Positions 23,021 to 35,942 of a stretch of 64,000 bases of DNA are shown piece by piece. The DNA lies in contig OZ316895.1 in the NCBI GenBank assembly GCA_973895155.1, positions 9,052,001 through 9,116,000 on the forward strand. The letters are read 5' to 3'. Each line of letters begins with the position of its first letter. Positions within the stretch are counted from its first letter, which is position 1. The notes under the pieces are model-generated. The model was not told where the DNA came from. It searched no databases and was given only the letters and a program-made list of their open reading frames with translations. The position numbers and the translations under genes are program-made. The DNA is from Marsupella aquatica. Its lineage: Eukaryota; Marchantiophyta.

Positions 23021-25233
23021 CCAACAATGACCTTGCTATTTTGTTGTTACCACATCCCCTAACTAATATCATCAAGAGAAACTTAATTTATGAAGCAATT
23101 AATCAAGATTCATTAAGATTATTGTGAAGTAAGATTAAGATTCACTGAAATTCAAAGATTTATGAAGTAATTAATCAAGAGAAACTTAATTCACTGCACA
23201 ATGGATTTTTGAGTATTCTTCGTAATAAATATCCAAACAAAATCTCTGCATTGCAGAAATTGAAGCCCGAATTGACCTTCACGTTTACCACAATGCTCGA
23301 ATAGACTTTTACAGGACCTTCACGTTTACCAAAATGCTCGGATAGACATTTACAACTTGATTGGCTGCACAAAACCCTTGGTTCTGCTCTTATAGTACAT
23401 AGACAAGCAAATGTGACAAGAAAACTAGACAGTCATCTTTGGGAATTTGTAAGTCAATTTTCACTGAAATTTATTGATATTAGGTTCATTGGAAAGATGT
23501 TTTGGGGCCATTTCTAACAAACCCAAAAGAATCAATTGCACTGATTATTGAGGGAGATACTGAATGTCAAAGATAGCTGCTCAAATACTGTTGGATGAGC
23601 CAAATGTGGACAGCAAGAGATCGAGTAATTTTGAGAATTCAGAATTCCCTCAATCTTTCTCGAAAACCATAGATGTTAGACAGGTTGGCAAGATTTTTCA
23701 AAGTCAATTCTAATGTGTTGAACTCAAACTTGCTGTTGAAAACTTTTGAAAACAAAAAAAGGATGTCAATGAGTGAAGGTGTGCAAGGTGTCAGGGTAGA
23801 TGGGAGTTGCATGGCTCTCAGGTCGGTCCATTGGAGGATCATTTTCCTGCATTACCTGAATATAGCTGACCAGATTTTGTTAGGCAAGTCATGATGTGAA
23901 AAAGAATAATTTAGAGACCAGTAAACTCCCTTGAACCATGTTGAAATCCAACAAACAAAACTCAAACATTAATTTAGTATTCCAAACCCCAAAATGATGG
24001 GATCATACTAGTCAAGAGATTCTGAACACTATGAGCATGAAACCCATTCCCCTGCCAATTTTGTTGGCAATTTTAGTGTGAGTTGTGGCCCAATGGTGTT
24101 TGTTATTCCTTTCCTGAAATAAGTTTGGTGCTTGGTTGCCTTTCACTAAAATTAATAATGATACTAAAACTATACTGTTTACCCAACCATGACAAAAAGG
24201 TAAGATAACACACAAGACCCAAGATAGCGTATATCTTGTACCAGCTAGGATCCCGGCTAGGATTAGACAAGGGATTGGATCACCTACAAGGCAAAAGACA
24301 TGTAATGTTGCGGAGATCAGCTAAGAAACTACTGCTCAGCAACTGGTGACAATACAACCTAGTCAAGCAAGACTAAAGAAAGGTGCTGCCGTGGTTACTT
24401 TCACAATGAATTGAATGGGTCACCTGATCTGCTCCCTGCATAAAAGTAAGTGGCCTTCCAGCTCTATATATTGCTTAAATCTGAAAACCTTGTCTACATT
24501 GTCATACTTGCTTCAACATTTTCCTCTTTGTTGATCAACTGCAACAGGATCTGTTTGAATGTGTATTTTTTTAGGCAGAACCGTTCCTTCCAGGTCTGAT
24601 GTACAGTTGCAACCAGTGCAAAAGCTTGGTATAATCTATTTCTAAAATATCTTCATATCTTCCATCCAACTGGCTCCATGCATTTTCAAGACTTGCCATA
24701 GGCAGGGTTGCACCTTCCAAGAATCGCAGCTCATCACTTTTGAGGTTGTCACTCCTTCAATGTCAAACTATGTGCAACCATGGACCTACTAGGGCTGCAC
24801 CATTTGCTCTCAACAAAAATCAGTCATTGGGTCTATGTTCTCAACATTAAAGGTGTTGAAACCAAAGAATGTGCATGGGAGAAGTTTGCCGTTGTTGTGT
24901 TCATGAGACAGATGGTCAAAAACAAAAATGTGTGCACTGGAAAGTAGAGTAGTAAGAGCAGTGTAGTGTAATTGTGACCACTAGCCTCAATGCCCATTCT
25001 TTGAATGTTAATGAAATGATGACAAAAATCATCATGCATGTCATCATTTTAACAAACATTTAATACCATCCTCCTTTCCACCCACATAAATTTGGGTGAG
25101 GCCTTAGAGTCACGGTCTAGAGTCTTCACTCTAGAAGCCTAGACCCCAACTCTAACTTCTCTTTGCGCTTTTTACGTTAGATGTTGTCAATGGGAATGAG
25201 GCCACAACAAAAGATTGAAAGTACCAACTAGTT
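23021..25233. other. Intergenic DNA, no gene recognised
   Basis: CTTCACGTTTACCA(C/A)AATGCTCG(A/G)ATAGAC is duplicated at about 23275 and 23320. Otherwise I see no gene, RNA or element. Confidence 0.4.
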
Positions 25234-25293
25234 TTACTAGACTGGAACCTTTTTTGTCCAATATTACTAGACTGGAACCTTTTTTGTCCAATA
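25234..25293. repeat. Perfect 30-bp tandem duplication
   Basis: The 30-bp unit starting TTACTAGACTGGAACC occurs twice in direct succession (25234-25263 and 25264-25293) without a mismatch, which suggests a recent slippage or repair event. Confidence 0.95.
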
Positions 25294-28200
25294 TCACAAC
25301 TTACAATCTTCTTAAGTTAATTATCAAAACAACCTGTATGAAAGCTACAGGTTATACAGTGCCCGCAGTTCAGATTCACTTTGGACGGTGAGTACACTTT
25401 TCAGCAGCCAGGGGCAGGAAGGAGCCAGCAGGGAATGGAGCCCTTTTATATGGACAGGTGCGGTTTAAGTGATTCAACCCTGGTTAACAACAGAAGCTCC
25501 TACTGCCCCAAGAACTGGAGAATTTCATGATTCTCATCATCCTTGGAGCAGGGCACTCATGGGCACCTATTGTGAGGATGGAGGAGGAGGGCACTCTGGA
25601 ATTAGGGAGGCAATGGTGGACATGGAACAAACGGAAGGCAAACTCTGGCCAAGAGAACTCTGGCCAAGAGGTTTAGTAGTGCGGGTGCATGAATTTTATT
25701 TGAGGGGGGTGGAGACTGTTGGATTGCTGAATACTACAGTAGCAGGGGCAGTAAGATCTCTTGCGGCTAAACCAGGCTTAAGTGTCTTAACCCAAGACCA
25801 AAAATTTGCAGTGAGGTAATTAAGCAAAAAAGGTGGCAAGTTGAGATATTCCACAAAAAGGTAAATTTAGTAAAACCGAGATCTGGATGATAGCCTTCCC
25901 TCTCGGCCACTCTTCCCCCACACTCCTTGGAGGAAAACTGGTGGATCCAAGTCACCATAGTAAGTCAATAATGTTCTTAACAAAGTAACAAGTTGGAGAA
26001 AAAAATGATTATTTAATCCTCTATAGCTTTGGGGCAGTGATGGCTTAAGGTACAAAAGAGAAGCACAGTCGCACAGACAAGGAGGAAATAGAAGGAACCA
26101 GTTGCTCAGGTGTAGAGGAGAGAGGGGATTCAGGGTGGGGTGGAACTTTCCTCGTTGCAACACTTGGAGATACAAAAAGTCCAATTTCATGTGTCCGTCT
26201 CTTGTTCAAGATGCATGTCACCATAACAATGTTGTTAAACACCTCCTTGCTACGATCCCATTGACAAGAAGAAGAACTATATACTTCAGATAATTCTAAG
26301 TGTCATGTGGCAACACACAGAGGGCCACATATGCATATAGAAAGGTGATGTGGCATGGGGCAAGGGAACCTTGGAAATTTGCGCTTTAAGAGATAAAAGT
26401 AGTGGTGAGGGAGTCTAGGTTAGCAGCATTTTGTTTCTCTCATCTAGTGATTAATTATTTGAAAATTTATTGTACAAAAGTAGTAAAGGTGTGCAAAACC
26501 CTTAAGTGTTAATTTACTGGGTATTTTGAGATACCCCGGGAAAGCTTTGACTAGAAAGTGATGCCGAGAGTGATGCTCCCATGGCCCACCATGCTGGTCT
26601 TTTGAAACCTCCATTGATCACATTTTTTCCCAAAATTTGAGTTTAATTGTAATAACTTGATGTTTATCAATTGAAATATTTTTTAGTTTTGAGTATAAAA
26701 ATAAATGCTCAGATTTTATTAGTAAAATATTTTACCTTATAAAATACACATATTAGATAATATTCTATGAATTTAAGTTTATATTACATTCTTTTACCTT
26801 ATACACTTTTTATAAATTTGCTAATTTCCATCAAACATACCTATTCTGATTGCATGTGGTTCAAACAGTGTATGGTAGTTGACCCTCGATATACAACCCA
26901 AGAGATTCCTGAGTTTTTTACAAACATATAGAACATGCCCACTATGAGGAAGGAGGTGGTGCTTCATTTGCTTGGTCCTCCACCACAAATATCATCTGCT
27001 GATTGTACAAAATATGAAATCATCACTATTAATTATAGGGGTAGATCTTTACCTCTTATCCTTCTTTCTAGGGTTTTAGGGTTTAAACTTGCCCTCTTCT
27101 TTTGAGGTTGGTGTTTGTCCTCTTCGGACCTCTTTTGCTTTACTCCACTGGGCCTTCTTTGCCCCCTTTTGATAAATTGGTCCCTTCCTAAAATAAATAA
27201 ATATACCTCATTGTCCAACTTTCCTCCCAATCTACTCCATCCTTGAATTGCGCTTTAGTAGCTATGACTGCTGGAGATAACAAAGCATGGAGTGCACTCT
27301 ATAAAACAAGATTAGGTTAAGGAGCAAGAGACCATTCAAGTTGGCAAGGGACACTTGTTGTGCATGCAAGTAGCCTTTATGCATCATCAAAACCCATTGG
27401 AAGCACTTGCAATCCAGAAACATTTTCATATGGTTTTGACCAAAGTTTTATAAAGCCTAGGAAGTAAAATAAAATGTTTACAACAAAAACACATTCCTTA
27501 CTTCCTAACTTAGATAAAAGTAAAATGTATCATTTAATATTTATATTATATTTCCTTTATGAAATAGATGTACTCTAATTAGGTCAGAATCAAACATGGT
27601 ATCTAAAAAATACACTAAATTAACCCTCTGATTGTGGAGGAAAGTCCTTGGTGCTTAGTTTGCTTTATCTTATATTAGTTTGGTGTAAAGACACATCTCA
27701 TAGGGAGTGACATGGATCTCTCAATCTGCAATCTGACTATCATTTTAGCATGACAACATCTTTGCCAAGAAGCTTGTGTAATATAGTCAATTGATTCATA
27801 CAATTATGATCCAAGTCTCCTTGTTAGGCCTTCGGCATACCACAGGCTTTACTAGCCCTTCAATTTGCAAAATTTGGCCAATGTAGTTAGGGCCCATTTG
27901 TGTTTTCCATTCTTTTCAAACCTGGTATTTGGAAGAACAAATTAATGATTGTGAGAATAGCTTATCACCATGGAAGTCTACTGAAACTGGACCTGCATCG
28001 TGAAGGACAATGGATCTATATGCAACAGTCATAGGTAAATCACTTTTGACAAAGGGGTCCACATTTCATAACTTATGTGTTATGACTTACAACCACACAT
28101 CTTATGGACTCAAACTTTCATGCTCCATAACTTTTGGTTCTCAATGAAGGCCACAAGGGAAGGCAGAAGAAAATATATAAATGTGGCTCTTAAGAAAATT

Positions 28201-28620
28201 ACAGGCAAGTGCCAAAAACCAGAATAGGGATGAGAAGTAATCACTACTAGTCAATGCTGATTAGCCCTGGCAATTAGGGAGGCTGCTGCCCATTGCTTCT
28301 ATTAAGCACAAGAAGCAATCTCGATGCACATTAATGTGGTTAATCGTACTTAGGAGGGCAGCGGGTTGTTTCATGGTGTTTCAGGCAGTTTTGGCTGTCA
28401 TGTCGCCTGCCCCAACACTCCGGGGGGTCACTTTCATGGAAGTGGCATGTCATGTGCGACGAAGTATAGGCCCATTTAAATGTGTGTGACGGAAGACTTA
28501 AAAAGTTTTGTAGAAGAACACATAGGGCATGTTTTATTGACTGGTTGCTTTAAAGAACACATAGGTCTATTAAATTGTAAAAATTACTTTCCTTAAAGTT
28601 TTTAGGGGTTTTTTAGTAAA
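25294..28620. other. Intergenic DNA, no gene recognised
   Basis: The stretch is AT-rich from 26600 to 27000. Open frames at 25469-25819 and 25867-26190 have no recognisable domain. Parts may be eroded transposon sequence. Confidence 0.35.
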
Positions 28621-28622
28621 AA

Positions 28623-31345
28623 ATGGCAAAATTTAAAGAAAGAAAGGGTTTTGCAAAAAAAAATTCACTTATAAGTCAGGGGAGTCAAACCCTAAAACAT
28701 CGCACGCGATGTTTGACCCAAGCCCCAACAGGGACACCCTCACAAGCGAGCCCCTATCCCTCTGCTGGCCCGATGCCCTCCAGCCCGCGCCTCATGGGCC
28801 ATGGCCTTCGGCCTGCCACCACCCCATCCCACCACCCATCCCATTGCGTTGCCACTTCCACCCCGTCATGTTGCCACTTCCATCCCGTCGACCCAAGATA
28901 TGTCATGGGGTACGCTTTCAACATTAAACTGAAGGCGCACAATGTGTTACACCCTTCCTGTACATTGTTGTTCTATGCACACAAGCAATTGCATGGTGTG
29001 TGCAGTGCTACATTCCAAATCCAATCCAAACCAGTGGGTTCACAATTTTGTTGTTTGCAATGGCACATGGTGAGGTGGTAATTAGGGATGACATTGAAAA
29101 ATGCCAGGATCCTTTGCACACAGGTCCTAGTGTAGTTTACATGAAATACTTCCCGCTATCAAAAGTGTCATTCCAGGCAACAAGAACAACTACTATAGGG
29201 CCAATGATATTTGCAGATCTGAAGAGATGATGCAGCTTTTCTGAGAGGCAATGAACAACAACAATGAAGAATGACCGATTAGACACTTGGAGTCCACTAT
29301 GAGGAATGTAGAACGGGACAAGGAGAATTGAGAATAGGGCAAGTGCTCTCTGGTGATGGATACTTTGCATGGTAAGTCCAGTGAAATGAAAGTCAAACAT
29401 GGTTCTGATTGGGCCATTCTGCAACTGAAGAAGTGTTTTCATGAGAATAGTAAGTGTGATAGAATTCAATATCCTACCATAGGTGAATTTTTGATGCTAC
29501 AAATTTGCAATGGTCTAGGTCAAAGGAGGACACTGCCTAGATTCCTAAAAACCAACTGAATGACATTATTTGGTGAGAAAACATGAGGATTAATCAAGCA
29601 GGGCCTCTGGAGAAGACAATGACCTGGTAAGACAAGCGCCACTGGAAGGATATCCTGGGTAACAAAGTCCCAGAGAACTTGAGCTCTAAAGAAGGGGGCG
29701 TCTACCTGAAAAAGAAAACAATCACAGGTATGTCTCCCCATGTCCCCATGCACATCACATTTTGCAAGTCACGTCTGGCATATTTCTGACATTGTGGCAA
29801 GACACGAAGGACAATGCATTTGTTTTTTTGAATGACAAGGACGTACAATGCATTTGAACTCAGCTTTTTGGTGTTGTCATAAATAACTTAGACTATCCGC
29901 CTGTTTTAATTCGCAGGGTCCTCCATCAAGCGAGACTGCCACTGCAATTTCACAACTCATTTTGTATTGCACTCGGATGTTCTCCTCATTCGTTGGCTAC
30001 ATTGGGAACACAAGGATGGAGATGGGCGGATTGTCACAATTTGGAGGACACACCCGCTTACGCATCTAACTATCATGTCAGCAAAGGCTATTATCAGGGC
30101 GCACTTTGATGAGGTTGCTGTCAAATGGCAAAATGATCATCCAGATTTGGATGCAGATGTTACCTTTACCAGAGACATGCAGCTCACGCCAAAAGACATT
30201 TATACAATCAGAGAGGCAATGCGTCAAAGACAACCATTTTACACAACGGATGATGCAACTTGTGTTCACAATTGGGCCCTTCAATACAAGTCAGATTTAC
30301 TTGTTTATCAGCCCCAAGTTAAAGCACATGATCAACCCTTCATCTTGGCCTGGTGTAGCAAGTGGCAAAGGAAGAAGTTGGCTTAGCTTGGTCACAACGA
30401 TGCTATGGGATTTGATGCCACATTGGCACTGTCTAATCATTGTGGGGTAAATATGATTTCAAACTTGACATTGTACAAATGTCAACATTCATTCAAACTG
30501 TTAGTGTTGAATTAAATCTGACTTCTTCTTGTTTCATGCAAATGTGCAGTTCCCCTTTTACACCTTTGTGGTTTTTGACAAATTTCAGAATGCAATTCCT
30601 TTTGCATTTTCAGTCCTCCAAAGGTACACAACAAATGATATATATAGGTCAGTAAGTCACAAAGCTCAAACAGCCTGCAAACCAGAAGAGATCAGATATG
30701 GGCAATGACAATCCATGGCAACCTAACTGCTGGATGATCAATGTTGAAGACGAGGAGCAAATTGCCATAATGTAATGCACTACTACTAGGACAATTCCAC
30801 CCGATTTCTTAATTTGCCAGATTAAACAAAGTCACCCAACAATGGCTTTGTAATGCTATTAATCAAGACTTGCATGGTGTCTTTGTGCAACAAAACTTTC
30901 TTGAATGTGCCCATCACCTTCTATACGTGCTCGAAGGTCTCACTATATGGATGCCTCCCCATCACCTGCCACATTTTTAGGCCTTGGACCCCCTAAAATG
31001 TAAGGAATTTTTTTTTTCAAACCCTATAAAGTAGGAATATTCAAAAAATTTGGCTCTAAAGACCCTAATGTTCAGATTATAAGTCTCAAAATTGGATTTA
31101 AAAGACCCTATATTGTTCTTCTCAAAAAAAATCTCAAGTCTTCCCTTTGAACCAATGAAATGACCCTATACTTCACCGCACGTGATGTGCCATTTTTGTG
31201 GAAGTGAAACCCCCAAGTGTACGTGGCATGTGAGGAGGACGTGGACCAATATGAATATCATTGGGAAGGTTTTCTGCCCATTTGCAAAGGCTCAGATCAA
31301 TGTGGACGTTGAGGCCTTAATGTATTTTGATGGAACATGTTTACT
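28623..31345 (+). mobile_element. Degenerate MULE transposon, 5' part
   Basis: This is the upstream half of a Mutator-like transposase. An exon ending ...YLKKKTIT at about 29729 joins in phase to one starting at about 29918 (GSSIKRDCHCNF). That gives a CxC...HxH zinc-finger-like segment (DCHCNF...LHWEHKDGDG) of the WRKY-GCM1/FAR1 type found at the start of plant MULE transposases. The MULE core follows: AMGFDATLALSNHCG (about 30400-30445), an intron, then FPFYTFVVFDKFQNAIPFAF (about 30551-30610), NPWQPNCWMINVEDEEQIAI (about 30713-30775) and WHVRRTWTN (about 31216-31242). In-frame stops, such as TAG just before LGHNDAMGFDAT, show decay. The matching 3' half resumes at 47217. The 5' limit is uncertain, and 28623-29560 shows only weak coding character. 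Confidence 0.75.
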
Positions 31346-31454
31346 TGGTTCAATTTCAGTTCAATTCAACATCATTTTGCCTGTTTTGAATTGTCAAGAC
31401 TGTCTGAAATTGCAAACACCTGAAGAATTGCCAATTTGTTACATGTCATTACAT

Positions 31455-32381
31455 CCCAATATACCTTCCCTAGAGTTGACATGAATCTGCTAACCTTGCC
31501 CATCGCTAGGGCCAAGTCAGGCCTAGTACAAGTCATCAAATACATCACACTGCCTACTACCTTCTCATAAGGAATCTTAGCCATCAGACCTTTCTCCACA
31601 ACATCCGTAGGAGAGAAAGCCGATGATAACTTGAAATATGAAGCTAAAGGAATACTCACTGGCTTATAGTTCTCCATGTTGAATCGTGCAAGTACTTTCC
31701 TCGCATACTAGCCTTGACTCAAGCACAACTGTCCAGTCTCAGAGTTCCTAAAAATCTCCATCCCTAAGATCCTCTTGGCCTTACCAAGATCCTACATCCT
31801 AAATTCAGCACTCAATTTCGCCTTGAGATTGTCAACCTCAGATTGATCTTTAGCCACAATAAGCATGTCATCCACATAGATCACCAGAATGATAAAACCA
31901 AATACATCAATCTTCATTGATTTTGTATACACACAGGATCATACACCATCCTTGTAAAATCTTGAGCAAGCATGAAATCATCAAACCGCTTGTTCCACTA
32001 TCTGGGAGACTGCTTCAATCCATACAAGGACTTGAGCAATCTGCAAACTAAGTTCTCTTGGCCTTTCTTCATAAAGCCTAGTGGTTGTCTCATGAAGATC
32101 AACTCCTCCAAGTTGCCATAGAGAAAAGCAATAACAACATCCATCTGATCCATCACCAGACCAAAAAACACAACAAGTTGACACAAGATCCAAATTGTGG
32201 AATACTTAGCCACCGGTGAAAAAACCTCATTGTAATCCACTCCTTTCTCCTGAGTGAACCCCTTGGCAACAAGCCTTGCCTTGTAGATCTTATCTCCACC
32301 CTCTGAAAGACTGTCCTTCAACTTGTAAATCCACTTGCCGACTTCTTGGAAGCTCCACCAGCTCTCATGTCTTGTTGTCAC
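31455..32381 (-). pseudogene. Copia reverse transcriptase fragment
   Basis: The frame 32381-31998 carries KIYKARLVAKGFTQEKGVDY, then a YNEVFSPVAK segment, DQMDVVIAFLYGNLEE and CRLLKSLYGLKQSPR. After a stop, the catalytic box IYVDDMLIVAKDQSE is readable at about 31850-31885. The 31677-31372 frame adds PYEKVVGSVMYLMTCTRPDL. The order of RT motifs is right and the YVDD aspartates are intact, but stops separate the pieces. The match ends near 31455, before any RNase H motif. Confidence 0.85.
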
Positions 32382-32522
32382 TCAAAGATTGCAACTCCCT
32401 CTGCATTGCTCCATTCCACTCATGCTTCTGCTCTGAAGCACAAGCCTCATTGTACAAAGAAGGTTCTCCTTCTTCCAAGATCAAAGCCTTATCATCTTCA
32501 TCAGGTGCAATGTCAATATCAT

Positions 32523-33730
32523 CTAGCTTAGATGAGTCTGCCCATCTGTAGATGACTCAGGCTGATCTACTATTGTTGCTAGCTGATTTTGAGGTACCCC
32601 AGCAACAATCTGCTCCTCTTGTTCCATCACAAGAACCAGCTCCAAGCCCGAAGCTTCTCCATCTCTTCCGTCATGAACATCATCATGACTAATCTCCCCC
32701 TTAACCCAGTTCAGGATGGGAGATTTCCTCTTGTCAGTATGGGAGTCCTGAGAACTCTCCCCCTCCTTTGATGATCTGGATTCATTAAAGGACACATCTC
32801 TACTGACAATTAGTTTACAAGATACTGGATCCCATAACCTATAACCCTTCACACCTTTCTGATAGCCAAGGAAAATGCACTTCTTCAACTTGGACTCCAA
32901 CTTGGATCGAAGCTGGGAAGGTGTAAGCACATAAGCATCACATCCAAAAATCCTCAGATGTGAGTAATCTGCTGGACGCCTGTACCTCATTTCAAATGGC
33001 GTCTTGAATCCAATAGAACTGGATGAAGAAAAATTTACCAAATAAGCTGCAGTGTTGACAGCTTCAGCCTAAAACTCATGTGGTAAGCATGATTGACTCA
33101 ACATACTCCTCGAGCGATCCAATAGTGTTCGGTTGAGACTCTCAAAAACACCATTATATATTTTTTTTATCTAATAATTATTTAATAATTCTATAAATTT
33201 CTCTATATTTCCAAAAACAAAATTTATAGAATTATTAAATAATATTTTAATCGTCAGAAGAAATGGATATAAAAAATTGAATATAAATTTATAGTTAGTA
33301 AAATCAAGGGTTACTGAATGGGGAAATTTTATCTATTGAGGAGTATAAGTTGTTGTGAGATGGCGGGGTAATCCCCTACTCCTTACAATATGTTCCAAAT
33401 TCCCTGGAATTATATTCACCGTCGTTATCCGATTGAATATCTCACCTTATGACCAGTCTAATTCTCTACTTGGGCTTTCCACTCCTTAAAAGTGGCAAAA
33501 ACATCAGACTTATGGTGTAGAAAGTATATCCACACATACCTTGAGTAATCGTCTATGAACGTGACATAGTATAACCATCCAGAATGTGAGGGAGTAGGGG
33601 CTAGACCCCACACATCACTATGTACATACTCAATTACATCCTTGCTGGTGTGAGTTCCAACTCCAAAAGGTTTCTTGTGCTGCTTCCCTAGCACACACTG
33701 CTCACAAAATTCTAACTTACAAGATTGCAA
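32523..33730 (-). pseudogene. Copia integrase, disrupted
   Basis: The upstream part (33730-33458) has CKLEFCEQCVLGKQHKKPF, the zinc-binding GKxxK region, then HSDVWG and FIDDYSRYVWIYF, which hold the first catalytic aspartate of the rve core. The next part has the SDNDGEYNSREF segment, broken by stops. A ~200-bp AT-rich insertion then separates GITPP from NGV (expected motif HTPQQNG). The C-terminal part (33041-32523) has TPFEMRYRRPADYSHLRIFG, the typical end of Copia integrase, followed by the hydrophilic linker to RT. Confidence 0.85.
33157..33362. repeat. AT-rich insertion with a 24-bp perfect hairpin inside Copia integrase
   Basis: About 200 AT-rich bases interrupt the integrase reading between the codons for GITPP and NGV. 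Inside, 33177-33200 and 33220-33243 are perfect inverted repeats of 24 bp around a 19-base loop. The surrounding Copia sequence has ordinary composition. It looks like a small inserted element or a fold-back sequence; no clear target duplication could be fixed. Confidence 0.65.
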
Positions 33731-33852
33731 ATTAGAAAGTAATCATTTCTTCTGAAGAATAACCAAACCTTTTTCACTCATGTGGCCCAAACAGAAGTGC
33801 CACAGCCGGGCCGTCTCCTCATGAGATAAGGTTACATTGGCTTCATCATAAA

Positions 33853-34218
33853 CTATATTGCCCTCCAAAACGTATAGATTGCTAGTCTCTTTCCCTTCAA
33901 TACAACTTTAGTACTAGTTGAAACCTGAAGGACACCATTAGCAGAACTCCACTGATGACCATTTGCTGCTAAAACTCCAAGTGAAATGAGATTTTTCATC
34001 ATGTTGGGAATATGTCTCACATTCCTCAATGTCCTTACAACACCATCAAACATCTGAAATCTTACAGATCCAAGTCCAACAACTTGACATGGGATTCCAT
34101 TTCCCATCAACACTGACCCGTTGGAAACCGTGTAAGAACTGAAAAAATCTCTCCTAGAGCAAATGTGAAAAGTACATGCACTATCTAGAATCCAGTCATC
34201 ACTACCTGGATTTGACAC
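33853..34218 (-). pseudogene. Copia protease / gag-pre-integrase segment
   Basis: The frame contains DDWILDSACTFHICSRRDFF, where DSA is the aspartic protease active-site motif of plant Copia elements (D-S-A/G), followed by LRNVRHIPNMMKNLISLGVL. Between this frame and gag a CCHC knuckle (CWNCGKPGHMKRDC) is readable at about 34335-34376 in a shifted frame. Confidence 0.85.
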
Positions 34219-34337
34219 TACGTTAAGAGCATAACCTTGACATCACAATATGTCAGCATCATCGAGTAAATCTACCTTATGCGAGCTCGATACCGCGTTA
34301 GTAGATGCAGTAGGGACCTTTATTTGACAATCTCTTT

Positions 34338-35144
34338 TCATGTGGCCTGGCTTGCCACAATTCCAACATGCAAGAGGCTTCCTCTCTTGCAATTCCCTTT
34401 GGATTTAGATCTTCCTCGTGATGTAGATCTAAACCTGTTCTGCCCATTTGTGCGCTGCACTAATCTCCCATGGTTCGCGTTCAGCGCAGTGCTAGAAGAA
34501 GATGCTGGCTGTGATTGACCCACCTTCTTCTGAGCATCATCAAACAGTAAAGAGCTCACCACCTCATTATACAAAATGGACTTCAAATCTCTGTATAAGA
34601 GCACCTGTATCAAGCCCTGATATGATGGCGGTAAGGAGCTTAGCAAAAGCAAGGCCTTATCCTCATCTTCAACTCCTTTTTCCAGGTTTGACAGATCCAC
34701 CGCTAGACTGTCAAACTCATCCAGGTGATCCTGCATCTTGCTCCTTTCTTTGAGCTTGAGGCTCATCAAGACAGACTTCTTGTACAGCCGGTCTGACGCA
34801 TCTTCCCGGTAGTACTTCTCTCTAAGAGCCTTGAATAGTGACGCGCAATCCGCATAATCATCCAGCTGCTTGATGATGTGCGGCTTGAGATATAGCATCA
34901 CTATATTGACAGCAATCACCTGCTTCTGTCTCCACTGTCTCACAAAAATCTCCTCCTCTCCATCATACTACTCTCGCGAAGAGAGCAGATGAGCTAAGCT
35001 CATGGCCCGAAGGACACCCTTCAGTTGCTTCTCCCACAACAAGTAATCAGTACGACCATTGTACTTCTCCACCTCAAACTTCACTCCTCCAAATCTAGCC
35101 ATCTCCCTCTTCTTCCCCACTACCAATAGCTCTGGTAGTAACAC
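34338..35144 (-). pseudogene. Copia gag, main part
   Basis: MARFGGVKFEVEKYNGRTDY (from about 35104) and LLWEKQLKGVL are the conserved start of Copia gag. An in-frame TAG at 34968-34970 interrupts it, after which the same frame continues (RQWRQKQVIAVNIVM ... DYADCASLFKALREKYYRED ... LPPSYQGLIQVLL), a UBN2-type gag. The frame slips by one base just before the zinc knuckle. The N-terminal codons of this gag are at 45192-45037, beyond the CACTA insertion, and the two parts join in frame across the CAC duplication. Confidence 0.8.
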
Positions 35145-35173
35145 CACTACTACACTATCATCCATTTTTGTGG

Positions 35174-35720
35174 ACCCAAACATATCGCAACTAACAAAGA
35201 ACTCTATATCAAGAATTCTATGGGTTGCGACTAAACGCGCATGGCAACGCCTTCGCCATTTGCGAATCTAACTTCTTTGCAATCGGACCATCGCAACACC
35301 ATCACAATGACATCGCAATTACCCAACCGCATAGCATCGCAATTTGCCGGACATGTGCGATGTTTTACGTATCGCATTGTGTTCGCAAATCCCCACACCA
35401 ATGCCGCAGAGGTTGTTCAAATTTGCGAACGCTTTCGATTTGCAAATTGTTTGCGTTGTTAGTTTACTCGGAATATGACATACTTGTAGGTTCATAAGTT
35501 GTCGTGTTATTTGTATCGCAAATACTGGAGTGTTTTGGTTCAAATATAACAAATCAATTGCCTTCGCAATCAGCGAAGAAAGAAGAATGGGATAGTTGTG
35601 AACCGGGTTGAATGTAAAAGTTTGATGCAATCTTGCTCGCAAGTTGCGAGTTAAATGAGTTGGTTATTTTCGAGGATTGGGAATTCTCAACCGGTTCGCA
35701 ATTGTTTGAAAGCACAAGCT
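35174..35720. repeat. Left subterminal repeat array of the CACTA element
   Basis: Short motifs related to TTGCGAA/TTCGCAA and ATCGCAA occur more than 15 times in about 500 bases, in both orientations. Subterminal arrays of short motifs are the binding sites of the TNPA-type protein in En/Spm. Similar motifs fill 44540-45020 at the other end. Confidence 0.8.
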
Positions 35721-35942
35721 TCAATAAACATTTTGCAAGGTATTCCTCTTGGGTATGGACCCAATGTATTGGAAGGCAAAATTCGTGTTTATAAGACGAG
35801 AAATAGGTGCATGTACAAAATGTAGGAGTTCAAGGAACCCTATTCATAAGAAGGGTGGCATATGTGATGCCAAGTGGACCCTACTAACCATATCCTACCT
35901 CTTCCTATCCTAAGCTCTTACATGGCTAGTCACTCAAACTAA

